NCBI GenBank assembly: GCA_029851415.1
Contig: CM056744.1
Location: forward strand, 97,125,338-97,189,337
Reading direction: 5' to 3'
From: Eretmocerus hayati
Taxonomy: Eukaryota; Arthropoda; Insecta; Hymenoptera; Aphelinidae
DNA length: 64,000 nucleotides
The position numbers and the translations under genes were made by a program. Shown piece by piece: positions 51,941-64,000 of this stretch; the stretch's first letter is position 1, and each line of letters starts with the position of its first letter. The notes beneath the pieces were generated by a model. That model made no database searches. It was not told the origin of the DNA and saw only the letters and a program-made list of their open reading frames with translations.

Positions 51941-54463
51941 AAGTAAGTGAACTCAATATGACCCCTGTACCTAACATGATCCCGGATGCCGATCTCAAGA
52001 ACGGGCACTCGCTGACTTTCCTGCAAATTGATTTTTTTACGTTCGTTATGGATAAAATATGGGAAAATAAGTTGTTTAGACTGATCCAAAATGATTTCTG
52101 CGAAGATTTCTGCGTGTCCCCGAAAATTCAAAGCGAATTTCCCATTTTTTGTTATAACACAGTTAAGAAATCGCCGAGAAAATTGCATTTAGTAAGATAG
52201 TGCAAAAGATTTTTAATCCAATCAATCTCAACTCATGTTGCCTATTCTAAGACCTCTAGAATCCTTCTTTTAGAACTGCAAAACCCCGATTTGGAACGAT
52301 TTTATCAGACCTGGATTTTATGAGCAAAATATGGAGATTGTTTGCAAAACATCAAGGCCAAAGTTGGAGTGTACCCATGATGCTCCCCATGTGGATACCA
52401 CTTAAAGATTCAAATGTATTTGCACGGAGATAAAAACGGTTAAAAACGATTTTATGCACTTTATCGACGTTTAACAAGATTTTAATGGATGGAACGGAAC
52501 TAGGTACACCCTTTCGCGAACTAGCAAAAAATCACGGTTTGGAAAAATCGTGATCATTTGGTTCTGATTAGTCAAAATTGAACTGACCTTAACTCACTTG
52601 AAGATCTTAAAACAAGCTTCAAAATGAGCTGAAGTACATCGGAAAATAATACAATGGAACAAAAAACGGCTTAAGGGGGGCGCGTTGGGCGCACTTACCT
52701 CGGAAGGGGCATGAAAGCACTAGAGAGGTGTCATCTTTTGATATGTGCTGCATACTGGTGGAATTTTAGAATAGGTTGTCGAAAGTTATTGGAGGATATT
52801 TCATACGATCATTGTTCATGAGACTGTCGAATATACAAACTTGCAAAATAATAAGTTTCTGTTTGAATTTAATGCTATTGACGACTATTCAGAAACGACG
52901 CGTCTCACACATCGATTAGAGGGACCTTCAGGTGAATTTTATTATCTGATCTAGGAATGAAAATTAAGAATATAAAAGCTCAAATGACTAGAACTCATCA
53001 ACGATTGGTGCAGTGTTCTGCGATCCCCTCTGAGATGGAATCTATAGTAGTGCAGATCTCGGTTCTTATAGCCCGCAAGGACCTCCTTGAAAGTCAGCCA
53101 CGCTGCATGACAGGCAGGCCGATTTTCCAAGTGCACTAATCCACTCACAAAGTTCTGATCGCTTCACACTAAACCGTACTGAATTACAGTTATTGCACTA
53201 ATTTCAATTGAATGTGGTTTGAACTTTTTGTGTCCGACGGCCGAATACATTATAGTGGAAGAAAAAGATTCGTTGAGCATGTGATAGAATACAATAAAAG
53301 AACAGAAGACTTTTGAGCTCTTGCAGAACCAGTGGTGCCAGAAATTCAAATAATCCTTATTCATATTGAGGATATACTTTGCAAAGAAAATGAAGCCATC
53401 TTTTTTTATTAGTTCTGAAAACCTATATGCGTCGGCTGGGATATTCCTCATTCTAGAGAGTATCTTTTTTTAGTGCCGCGTCGATAAAATACTTGTATTG
53501 AATGGTGATGAGTCCCATCACGAACAGTGGCACGATTTTCACCGCTGATCTCACCGGTTTACCTATCATATATTTTGAATTCAAACTATTTTGATATCGC
53601 AAGGAAAAATTTAGTCTGCTAAAACATGAAAATCTCGATCCCGGATCTGAATAAGAAATTACTAAAAATTACTCAACGCGGTACTTCGGTCCGAATTTTA
53701 ACCCAAATTGAGGAAACGACCCTCGCACCCTAAAATAAAATAGACATTTAACCGTCGAGGCTTCTTGTTTCCAATCAAATGTTTTTCTTTCTCATACAAA
53801 AAAATATCGCTATCCATTGACGTAGGCCCAGAGTGGTGTAAATTATCACACCATTGCAGATAATTCTTTGCAGACAGCTCCCATCTTTACCAATCAATCC
53901 TACAATCTCACAGGCGTTTCTAACAAGTTGTTCTTATAGCCTAGAGATAGGATTATAGGTTTTTTTTTCACCCTCATTTATATACGTACAATCGAGAATT
54001 CAACGAATACGACCAATCGTAGAATATATACATCAGGAATGACATTGTCATCCGTCGGTCAGACTGAACTGATCTACCCTGATTATGTTCCAAACTCCGA
54101 CGAGGCGTGGCCAAAATCCCTGTTGCGCGATATGCCGTTTGCAATGCGACGGTCAAACTAAGTCTCTCGCCAGTTATACTTTTCTAGACAAAATCCGTTG
54201 TGAATGGCTCATTTTGCGCAACCTCTGCTCGCTGGAATGTCTTTTTACCTGCCTATTACCTGCAAAAGTTTGCCAGACTTGCATCGGAAGGCGTTATAAC
54301 GCTTGATCTGTATGGTCTTCACGAGGGACAGAAGAAAAAAGAAAAAGGTGTTTTTTGAAAAAAATGCTAAGCCGTGGAAAATCCTCGTCTGCCACTGTCA
54401 TAACATAGACCTATAGACAACATTGTGTCCGTCGCTAATCCGGGGATGCGACGGATACCTTAC
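51941..54463. other. No supported gene; unidentified short open frames
   Basis: Two adjoining minus-strand frames (53164-53451 and 52951-53148) and a Cys-rich plus-strand frame at 54,085-54,306 (ending LPAKVCQTCIGRRY, faintly like a zinc-finger-associated domain edge) are the only hints of coding. None shows a recognisable domain or consistent splice sites. Confidence 0.3.
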
Positions 54464-54637
54464 AGAAGATCTGATCTTCGTGTATTGTGCCAGACGCGAA
54501 AATACGTGAAAATGTGAAAACCCGTTGACCGTGACTGCGAACTTATCTTGGTGATAGGAAATATCACTATCGGCATCGGTACTTTTTTGACAGGGAAAGC
54601 TGGGTATCTGGTCAGCGGAATCGAGTGCCATGCGAAA
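54464..54637 (-). CDS. Candidate internal exon (58 codons)
   Basis: On the minus strand the exon lies between TTGTTTTTCAG and a GTAAGG donor, phase 0 on both sides. It reads FRMALDSADQIPSFPCQK...DKFAVTVNGFSHFHVFSRLAQ. I do not recognise the family and found no partner exons. Confidence 0.25.
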
Positions 54638-55709
54638 CTGAAAAACAATGTACAGGTTGTCTGATGAAGGCAATAGAAGAGATGAGGATTCTTTCCTCCA
54701 CACTTGGTTACTTATTTGCTCGTATTTGGAGACTTATTTTCGTTGGGAAAGAATTCCTGTTTCGACGGAGTGAAATCATGGTTTTTCCTCGAATGGAGGG
54801 CTAAAGGCTGCAGTGTCAGTATGAATTCGTGATAAATCTTCTGTTTACAATTGAAAAGATCCATTCGATGAGATTCTTTTCATTTCTTTCGCTCGCGTTT
54901 CGATACTGTTTATTTTATTGATGATGTGACAAAGATCAAAAAATCTGACAGTCACCAAAAAATTTATCATTCAGGGAAACTGACAGATTGCGCAGGATAA
55001 AGTCAAAATTGAATGAGATCAAACTCACCCAAACATAGAAGTTGATCCCACTTGGAGTGAAAAGCGTCGGTTGTGGCAATGAAAATTCCTAGTAGAAATG
55101 GTGAGCAATGTTTGGCCAATAGTTTGCCAAGTTGCCTTGCTATTGCCCATAGGTGGTAAAAAGAAATGGTCACATTTCAACCAGGGATTGATCAGATATT
55201 ATAGAAAATATCTCACAGTTTATGTACGTTGGAGATTTGTGATGATATATGTCGACGAAATGAGCCATGTTTGCCTGTGTTGGGAATGACCAACCCCATG
55301 TGTGTTCAACGTGATGATATTTCGGATGTGCGAGGTCAATCAAATATTTCATCTGTGAGAGGAGCGCTTTCAGGCTTACAACTGTATTCCGGTGGCCGAG
55401 CCGGTGGCAATTTCAGAGCATTTCAGCTCCGAACAAGCAAGTTAATTTTTGGTGGCAACCTCTAGTTGTCTACCAAATTCAAACCCAAGTTGAAATGTTT
55501 ACCACAGCAAATATGGGGATGATTACCATGAGATGCACAGGTGGAGGCCGTGGCTTCCCGAGTGGCATCCACTCCAGGTAACATTATTGAGTCAAAAGAC
55601 CAAGTTTCTCCACACTTTATTAGTAAACAAATAGGAATAAAACAATGGCGGTGATGCTGAGAGTCTTTTTGGTCGAAAATCCAAGTTAAACAACTTTTCC
55701 CGGTGGTTG
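54638..55709. other. No gene seen
   Basis: No supported coding or repeat structure. Confidence 0.3.
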
Positions 55710-55783
55710 TATCCGGATTGGTGACCGCTTATCTGGGTCTGCCAAGTCGATAACTTGCATACGGGCGGTCACCCATCCGGATA
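55710..55783. other. Long-stem hairpin
   Basis: TATCCGGATTGGTGACCGC (55710-55728) pairs at 18 of 19 positions with 55765-55783 around a 36-nt loop. Confidence 0.6.
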
Positions 55784-58690
55784 CGACGGGATACGATCAC
55801 ATCCGAAACAATGTTAGATCTGGATTTTGGACGCCCCGCTGCTAACGCTTATTTGTATAAGGTAAGTGTGCCTAATATGCCCCCCACTCAAGTTCTCGAA
55901 TTCACGAATCTTGCCGCGCATTTTTTTTCATGTTTGTTACGTTCAAGTATGAGAAAATCAACGTTTTGGACCGATCCTGAATGACACGGGCAATTCTTAG
56001 AAGAGAAAAAAGTGTTTTCGGTACTTTCGACTTCTTTTTTGTTGGTCATTAAAAACTATGCCAAATAAAACTGGTGCAACCAATCCCAACGTACCTTTAG
56101 CTCTTTTTTTTTGTTTTTGTTTCAACTCTAAGATGCTTTTTACAAGATTGCAAAATTCGATTTCTAGCTGATTCTACGCTCACATTACTAAAAAAAGTGC
56201 AGTGTTCCTAATATGCCCCCACCCCTTTTTCCGCATACAGAGGGCTTTGCGCAATGTCGCAAGTGCTTTTAGTACTTTTTGTCGAGATAACATTAGTTTT
56301 AGGTGTATTTAGTTATATCCAACAGCATAGAGCCTTTCAAACGCACCAGATCTCGCAAAATGTGCTAAAACTCTATTTTTATATTAATTTTGAGGTTATG
56401 TGCACTCTAAATCATTGAGAATATCTTAAAATATGATGACTTGCCCTTTTAATACATTGCCGTTATTGCTCCGAAACCGATATCGCTTTTCCAGAGCTTC
56501 TTATTGACGAAAAACTGTGATAAAACTTGTTTTTCTAACAAAAAAAATTGCGCTCGAAGCCTACCACCATTCAACTTTATGAGCACCGACCACTCTATAT
56601 TCACACCCATAATCAGAGAGTGGGCGAATTTTTTACGCAGATTATAGGTTATGTCAGCCTCCAAACCGATGGTCACCAATTCGCGGATACTGAGTCGCGA
56701 AAACGTTGCCAAAACCACGGCTAAAACTGAAATTTGACCAAAAAGGCTCACGAGTCTGCCGATGATCTTCATTTTTATTTATTTATGAAGAAACTGGTTT
56801 AAGCCAATGGTGGCACCTGAGGACCACCATATTATACAAATCTGATGGGTATAAGGTACAATTTTCAATCAATGGTTAAATCTGTTTAGGCAATCAGCAA
56901 TTAAATTTTCAACCTCTCACTTGATTTCTCAACCAGGTGGTTGATGAATTTGGTTGTTATTTTTTTCAACAAATTTCTTACAGTGCACAAACATTTGCTA
57001 GAATATTTTTTCTTCGCTCTCATGATATTTCTATACCAATTACTTGTTCCATGAGGGCTAACCTATGTTATCATGAATAATTCACGGACATTTTTGATGT
57101 TCGATAATAAGGCCTAGCTATCTTGTTTTTCCTTCCTTTTCCAGAATCTTACAGTTGTGAGTGACATATAAATAAAAATGACGTAAAGAAGTCCTCGAAA
57201 ATCACCACCCTATTTAGGAAAGATTTGTAAAGACTCAAACAAGGATTATACTGATGTTACCAAAAAAAATAGGAGGGTGGAGCAGTTCAAGACCACACGC
57301 CGGAAGGAGTCGAGCTAAGGAGATCAAGATAGAGAAAGAAATATATAACGCTCGCAAAAAGCGCAACTGTGAGAGTATATAGAATGGCGAACGGTCGAGC
57401 GTGAAAGAGGTTTACTCCGCCCTTCGTGATTTCTCGAGATCTTTTCTCCCCGCCTGTGGCACTTTTTTCACCTCCTCTTTTTGAGTTCCCCTGTAACTTG
57501 TCGATCTCATATTCTGACGCTTGTACACATGTATTATACTTGCACATCTTGCGCATCTTGTAAAATATGCTATATAATACTTGTATATATTTGTCGCCGC
57601 AGCTGTTGGAAATGTTATTCGAAAACGTTTCGCGATAATCTACAAACTTTGTACGGATTAGCACTCGGAATTAGGTGCACTTGAACGAACTTTTTCTTTG
57701 GGTCGGCTTGCTTGCACACGCGGCGCGGCGCTACCCTTGAGAAACCGTGTAGCCCTGAAGCGAGATACCAGATCTAAACTAGCGGTTCCAACTTTTCTTT
57801 CAACAAGTTACCCGACATGTTACTTCAGACGATATGGAAAAGTCGTGCTCAACTAATTGGGCATTTTTATCCTTTGTCGTGTAACTCTTGACTAGGATTT
57901 TACATAAGTTTTGCGCAATCGGAAGTTTAAATAATTGAGATGATAACATTTTGTGAAAGTTCCCAGCTCTTCCGGTTCAATTCCAAAATTACGGCTGAGA
58001 GATGTAGCTGCTCCAAGAAAATGTATATCTCGAGGCCTTGAAAACTCCCGATGACGCCATTTTGGTAACTTATATTCGCCTCATGTTACTTCAACTTCAT
58101 ATGAGCCGAGTCTGAAGACGTTCTGTTGATGAATATTTTTGGTGTGCAACTACCTTAAATGGCATAATATCGTGACATAGCAAAAATCCTCCTGGAGGGC
58201 TTTAAGATTTGAGAGCATGGAAAACCAGAACGATTCGCCATACCGCCTTCGAGCTATCTTTAAGGAAAGTTGAGATGTTATCATCATTTTTCATCGCTTT
58301 TATTCACCGCTTTTATTCTACTTCACCGTCTTCCCTCCCAAAGACTTCCTCGCCCCTCTCCGCAATTTTCGTCCTTTTCCTGGGAAAAAAACTATGCACC
58401 GTTTCTACCGTAAATCTGCGGCGCTCGAAGCGATCTCGTGGATAATTAGCTGTTATACACCTCAATTCCGCGTGGTCACCCCGCCCCCTGCCGAACTTGT
58501 CAAAACCTGATGCATATCGTCGCTTTTCGATGCGCCCGGTGGCGTCATTGACCTCCAATCGTTTCAAATAGTCTCGACCGCGGTCAACGCGCCGTACACT
58601 CGCGGACGGTTGCAAAATTGATCCACCCGAAAAAGTGAAATTAAATCTCCTTGACTTGCGTAGTTGATGTTACAAGTTACTTCCATAATC
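55784..58690. other. No supported gene
   Basis: Contains a direct repeat CCTAATATGCCCCC (55,872 and 56,207, ~335 bp apart) and a 107-codon minus-strand frame (56449-56772) starting with a hydrophobic segment (LVSLFGQISVLAVVLATFS), of unknown nature. A more GC-rich patch at 58,310-58,620 is open on both strands without protein-like pattern. Confidence 0.3.
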
Positions 58691-59316
58691 ATAGAAGTGT
58701 TGGAATATGATCAGAAAAGTAGGAAACAGCACCCAGGGCTCTTTCCCGATGAAAAATAGTTTTCATTTGCACGCACTTGTCATTACGTTCCTCGACACGT
58801 CTTCACGCTAGCTGATGCAATTACTGTCATAATGACTAATTACATGAACGAAGTCCATCGGCAAATACATGAGTTTTAACACATGTAAACAGTGAGAAGA
58901 TCGAAAGCATTATTATTTGTTGTACCCATTATCCCAAAACATCTCATTCTCAGCAACTATGTGAGATGTAGATACGGATTTGATTTAAATGACAAATTTC
59001 TCCACATCCTGAGAGTGGAGCGAATGTCATTCTTCCAGCTCGCAGATTGGATTTGAAAATGCCAAGCCCCAAGAGAGATCCAATGAAGTTAGAGAGGACC
59101 ACAAGTAAGATGCTTTGGATCTTCTTATTGTTTACATGAACTATAAATCATGTACTATTTGATGGACTTTGTTAAAACGCTTTTATTTATGTAAGTCGTC
59201 ATTATGTTGCATCGAGGAACTTCATGACAAACGCATGCAAATAAAAACTATTTTTCATCGGAAAAAAGCCCTGGATGCTGTTTCCTGCTTTTCTGATCAT
59301 TCTCCAACACTACCAT
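58691..59316. mobile_element. MITE with ~115-bp TIRs
   Basis: Left arm 58691-58805 and right arm 59200-59316 are inverted copies (TAGAAGTGTTGGAATATGA versus the complement of TCATTCTCCAACACTACCA; both hold GATGAAAAATAGTTTT and a GTTCCTCGA box). ~400-bp unrelated centre. Confidence 0.75.
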
Positions 59317-59490
59317 GAATCTGGAAGTAGCTATATCTTATCCAGGATTACTCAAGAAATACGTTGGGACAAGTTTCCCTCGCATTGTACAAAAAAGTAC
59401 TGATTTTTTGCCATCAGGTTATCATGATGATATTGTTATGCTTAAATTGAATCCTTGTAAAAGCTGCGCCGCGAAGTCAAATGTCATCTT

Positions 59491-60281
59491 AAATAAAATA
59501 AATTAAAAAAAATTTTTTTAAAGCAAACGCTTTTATGAAGGCTCAATTCAACTCCTTAAAAAGTGAAAAATAAGTGAAAGTATAATGACCAAAGTAAAAG
59601 TATAACAGATAATTGTATCATTACTTTATGAACGAACACTATTGAGGAGTTTGAAATGATTCTGCCAGTCTCTGAATTAGTATTTTATACGTCCATACGT
59701 AGAAACAAGCTGTTTCTGCGTACAGACGTATGAAACTGCATACGCGTCTCGTGCGGAAACATTTTTTCTTCGGGAAAACCAAGCTGGACGGTGCCATCGC
59801 CCACGTCCAGCTTAGAATCCCGAAGGAAAAAATGTTTCCAGCACTCGACGAGTAATGTACTATTCCAGGTTCACTTTTGGAATCTTCAAACAAATAATCA
59901 AAAATGCTGAAAACATTACCACTTTAAAATCCATATGTCATGAAAGCGTGGGGTGACCAAGAAGATAATGTGGTGTACTTTTCCTTGTCATGGCACCCCA
60001 CGCTTTCATGACATATGGATTTTAAAGTGGTAATGTTTTCAGCATTTTTGATTATTTGTTTGAAGATTCCAAAAGTGAACCTGGAAAATACTAATTCGGA
60101 GACTGGCAGAATCATTTCAAACTCCTCAATAGTGTTCTTTCATAAAGTAATGATACAATTATCTGTTATACTTTTACTTTGGTCATTATACTTTCACTTA
60201 TTTTTCACTTTTTAAGGAGTTGAATTGAGCCTTCATAAAAGCGTTTGCTTTAAAATTTTTTTTATTTATTTATTTTATTTT
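59491..60281. mobile_element. Palindromic element with a MITE in one arm
   Basis: The arms extend from AAATAAAATAAATTAAAA (59491) to the complementary 60281 and meet around a 38-nt loop at ~59,956-59,993. The left arm alone is interrupted at 59,685-59,860. Outside the insertion the arms are nearly identical, including CCACTTTAAAATCCATATGT. Confidence 0.85.
59685..59860. mobile_element. 176-bp MITE inserted in the left arm
   Basis: Flanked by TATT (59681-59684 and 59861-59864). The uninterrupted right arm shows the empty site. It is itself palindromic (GGAAACATTTTTTC against its complement; GCTGGACG against CGTCCAGC) and ends AATGTAC like the 44,057 family. Confidence 0.75.
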
Positions 60282-62707
60282 GCTCTTTATAGTTGAAGTC
60301 AATCCGATAGCACCCATGGATTTCATCATTAGTTTTGTCTATCCTCTTGTTTCATATCTTGGATAACAAGTTACTTTTGGGAATACCAACTGATTAGAAG
60401 ACTCGATAATGTCCCTTTTGGATTAACAAATGGATTCAATTCTTGGACATCTCCATTGCCAAGTAACATTTGAGAGTAGTAACAGAACATGCACATTCAG
60501 TCGAACCCCTTTCTTATAATACATGAATATCAGCGTGGAGTTCTGCTAGAACTTGTTCCTTAAACATCATCCTAAAACTTTCTCTGTGCACCAATTTTTT
60601 GAGATTTTGGACTGTTTGTAGTTCCAAGGGTTTTCCACGAACTTGAAATATCTCACCTGATTCAGAAGTTTGAAATTGATACTAAGTATAGTTGAGAGTC
60701 GTCAGAAATTTGGGGGACTGATTGTGAGTTGTCAAATTCTTGTTTGAATCTTGATCTTTTACAATGACTAACGATAAGCTGCTGCAACTGTATGATTACA
60801 GGAGTGCATTTACTAATTGTTTTCAATCTGTTATCATCTCAATACGGATGGCTCTTCACTATATTTCTGAGAGCCTCAGAATCTGCTAACAGTTAGAAGT
60901 CTCATTCTTTGGTTCCTTGCCATGGGTGTATACCCATCATGAATCTACGCGTGGAGTCTGTTCGAGTCTGGTGGAGTCGTAAGACTGGTAAATGAAGTTC
61001 TCCAAGAGTTAAAGATGGCTCCGAATCCATCATTAAACATCAAGAGACCAACGTTAAGGTCAGGGACTATGTTCGAAGTTGATGGTACCTGGGAATTCTG
61101 AATAACGAGGTCCAGCACCTCAACTAAAATGACTTCTACATAACTACTCCACTTCATCCCACTTTCCAATAGTAGACCAAATTTTTGTAATCATTTTGGA
61201 TATAAAAAACACTATTCTGTCTGATATTGAATATTCTGTGGTGAAACTATGAGCTGACACAAGGAAATTTATGTCCTGGGATAGGGGGAACAAGCCGAGA
61301 TGCGACATCCCTCACGCGCAACAACACCACAACGAACAAATTTTTTCTTGATCTGTTAGCTCCATGTTAGCTCCTAAGGCTTGCACGTGGTCCGCACGAC
61401 TCCAACACGACATTTTTCTATGGTCCAAAACCATAATTTAGTTATAAATGTATGAATAACAAAATCGTGTCATGGGATGGGGAGGTTACGGCGTGGCGCC
61501 AACGGCGCCAACGTCGCGCCATGTAGAAGCTGCATCTCGGGTACCCGTATCTCGAGGGTGTACCACGAAAGACATTCACAACAGGCACACTTTAACTCGA
61601 CCCGGAGACACGCATTTTCACCAGGAAGCCGCGATTCTTGGTGATGAGACATGATGAGCTACAGATTGCTTGAGATTGCTACAGATAGCTATAGCTAAGC
61701 GGCCCATGCTGTCTGCTGCTGTCTCGGTGCGCAGCTGCGGCGCGCGCTTTCTCATTGGCCGAACTGAGATCCAAGAGAAAACATTTCACTCACACAAAGA
61801 TAAATGCGGCAGATGTACGAGAAACTGCTCGTTATAGGTATAGAAAATACCCGGCGAAAAGCGAAGCGACACCAATGACCTTGATGCTGAAGTGCATAGC
61901 GTTTTAATCAATAATAAAAAGTTTCACACGTCAATCGTTATGCGTGTCTAAAAAAAATCTTCAAATGATGAAAATATATGACACTCTATCAAATGCGTTC
62001 TATTATAAAACCTTCAACTCTCAGTGCATTATTTCAAAATATATACTCAACGAGCAGTCATGCATGTCAAGTTTAAGCACATACTATAATGCAGTCTTTC
62101 ATTTTGACTCTGTCGACTGACAGACTGCAAAAAAAACAATATCATTCTGCGCGAAGTTTTCATGCAATTGTGCAACACATAAGTTTCGACTTCTATATGA
62201 AGCATCATTGTATGACAAGAGAGTGTCACGCAACAATATCCAGCAGTAGCCCCCCTCGAACAGAAGTTGTGACGGGACGTCGATTCACATGCTCGGCTCC
62301 CTCTTGATATACTCTGCATGGCGGCAATGTAGCGGTCCACTCGAGGACATTTCAGAGACGGACTTATCCGCGCGTGTCATACTTATACATCACACGAGAG
62401 CGATATTATGGCAAAAAGTGAGCATCTGTTTGAAGGCTTAGAAGAGGGTGATATATATATAGGTACGCGAGTGAAGAGCGAGCTGTGATGTATATACGGG
62501 CCACAGACTAATGGTTTGTCATCAGCGGCTCGTTCCTATAATGTGTCATTCTGAAATCTCCTTCCGTAAACCGATTGATTGGGTAGAGTTATTTGATGAA
62601 CTAGGTTATTTCACTATTAAGGTGGAGCTTTTGCGCGATAGCCGTTATTTAATTATTATCCACAATTGTACGAGCTCACTAAAGATTTTATAAGATTTTT
62701 CATGATT
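60282..62707. other. No gene seen (2.4 kb)
   Basis: The minus-strand frame at 60,945-61,169 and short frames near 61,470-61,650 show no clear family. GGCGCCAACGGCGCCAAC at 61,495 is a small GC-rich duplication. Confidence 0.3.
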
Positions 62708-62830
62708 AAGGCGAGGCCGTAGTCTGCCGCTATATCGGATCAGCCCTAGTAACTTATGGTGGCACCCCTGCGATCACCAAAGTCATGATCAGCGACAGCA
62801 AGCGTGTCACCACCCGCACACTCTAACCTT
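62708..62830 (+). mobile_element. Left-end relic of the hammerhead-bearing element family
   Basis: AAGGCGAGGCCGTAGTCTGC followed by CGCTATA matches the left end at 36,865 (AAGGTGCGGCCGTAGT...CGCTATA). Further on, AGCGTGTCACCACC vaguely recalls the ribozyme 5' part, but no CTGATGA/GAAA core follows. The right end was not found. Confidence 0.4.
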
Positions 62831-62865
62831 TGTAAACATGATTGTTGATGTATATGTATGTGTGA

Positions 62866-62882
62866 ACACACACACACACAAC
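62866..62882. repeat. CA microsatellite
   Basis: About eight CA units in a row, followed by CAACAAC. Confidence 0.9.
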
Positions 62883-63169
62883 AACACTGTTTACAAAAGT
62901 GGATATATATAGACCTTGTGTATATAGATATATTGTACCCCTCTCGCATCAGAGGTCTTGACATTGTGCCCCTCTCACATACATTAGGGGCCTTTGGAAA
63001 TAATGTGTTTCTATACTTGGAAACCACAGATGTAATTCAGTTGACTTGATGATTAAAATTGAATGAATACATGAACTTTTGGAAAATAAGTATTATCAGA
63101 AACCCCAAATTTCAATTTGAGGAATACTTCAGAAAATACAAATTTATCAATTCTCAACTGATCCCAAAA

Positions 63170-64000
63170 TTTGGACATGGGATCATCCCTCTGGAATACA
63201 GGAATCTTAGCGGGCATGCTTTGAACTCCAATTCAATATTCCAAGACTGACTTTATCTCTGAAAATGACCCGGATACGTTACTTTTACCAACTATTCTAG
63301 GATATTGAAACTGGATCCTTGATTAGAATCATGAGAATAATCAGAACTGGTTCAGAGGCCCAAACAAGATACTTACATTCTGTACTTGTTCAATTCATCT
63401 TGAGTACAACAAAATTCATAAACTAACTTTCTAAATTTTGTTCACGAAACCTTTAGAACTCAAGTAATTTCCAACGGATTCAGATAACTGAACATGAAAT
63501 TATTCCTTCTAAAATACGGGGATCTTAGCAAACATGATATGAACTCCAATTCAATATTCCAAGACTGACTTTATCTCTCAAAGTGACCCGGATACGTTAT
63601 TTTTACCAAGTATTGTAGGGTATTGAAATTGGAACCTTGATTAGCATCATTAGAATGATCAGAACTGGTTTACAGGGCCAAACAAAATACTTACATTCTG
63701 TATTTGTTCAATTCATCTTGAGTACAATGAGATTCACAAACTAACTTTCTAACTTTATTTCACAAAAGCTTCAGAACTCAACCAAATTTCAACGGATTCA
63801 GATAACTGAACATGAAATCATCCCTCTGAAATACAGGGATCTCAGCAGACATGATTTAAACTCCAATTCAAGATTCCAAGATTGACTTTATTTCTGAAAA
63901 TGACCCGGATACGCCATTTTAACCAAGTATTCTATGACATTGGAACTGGAACTTTGAATAGAAGAACCTGAATGATCAGAAATGGTTTTGAGGCCCAAAC
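63170..64000. repeat. Tandem array, ~318-bp unit, running off the window
   Basis: Three units are visible: TCCCTCTGGAATACAGG at ~63,187, the same block at 63,504 and at 63,821. The GGCCCAAAC/GGGCCAAAC block recurs at ~63,357, 63,675 and 63,992, so the period is 317-318 bp. Units share AAGACTGACTTTATCTCT and GACCCGGATACG. By eye the units are ~90 percent identical, younger than the array at 10.3 kb. Confidence 0.85.

Noticed and set aside
53164..53451. Chemoreceptor (odorant or gustatory) fragment
   Set aside because: Hydrophobic pieces and a possible upstream segment hinted at it, but no receptor signature could be identified.
55710..55783. 5S rRNA-like stretch (GCGGTCACCCATCC)
   Set aside because: Only a dozen bases resemble 5S; the rest is a simple hairpin and no internal control region is present.
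58313..58615. 100-codon Arg-rich minus-strand frame
   Set aside because: Open on both strands in a GC-rich patch, with no domain and no splice support.

Overview
The window looks like nuclear DNA of an insect (parasitoid or gall wasp-like Hymenoptera would fit, but I cannot fix the order). The grounds are an AT-rich composition, spliceosomal introns with GTAAGT-type donors, LINE fragments with RNase H domains, a Maverick/Polinton virus-like transposon, and dense palindromic DNA transposons. There is no bacterial gene organisation, rRNA, functional tRNA or CRISPR array.

Positions 1-6.2 kb hold one end of a Polinton. A coiled-coil protein gene overlaps a retroviral-type integrase gene by ATGA. 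These converge on a small, probably OB-fold-like gene and a very long, uninterrupted protein-primed family B DNA polymerase gene on the minus strand. All exonuclease and polymerase motifs are readable. The capsid, ATPase and protease genes are not in the window and would lie to the left, or are lost. At 6.56-7.2 kb is a two-exon gene for a DnaQ/RNase H-like protein of a family I believe is widespread in insect genomes. At 7.8-10.05 kb is a four-exon minus-strand gene for a ~641-residue low-complexity nuclear-type protein. It has five tandem SUMO-interaction-like motifs and a polyglutamine tract.

From 10.3 kb onward I find almost no convincing host coding sequence. The region is a transposon graveyard: a ~224-bp tandem array (10.3-11.8 kb), several kilobase-scale foldback elements (17.2, 29.1, 35.2, 49.1, 59.5 kb), three copies of a 0.9-kb TIR element (14.0, 30.6, 44.0 kb), a 2.5-kb TIR element (18.9 kb), a 3.9-kb TIR element with repeated subterminal boxes (48.0 kb), three dead LINE 3' ends (25.8, 40.8, 43.6 kb), and a ~318-bp tandem array that runs off the right edge. 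Many are inserted in each other, and several empty sites can be reconstructed.

The most striking object is at 37,371-37,453: a complete hammerhead ribozyme with every core nucleotide in place. It sits inside a small mobile element that interrupts a Tigger/pogo transposase gene, which itself sits in one arm of a foldback element. Its two peripheral loops carry an 11-nt perfect complementarity that could form a pseudoknot. The same small element contains a palindromic MITE, so four mobile elements are stacked in 3.1 kb.

Possible host exons (41.8-43.1 kb, 47.9-48.0 plus 51.9 kb, 54.5 kb) are proposed from splice-site and reading-frame agreement only.
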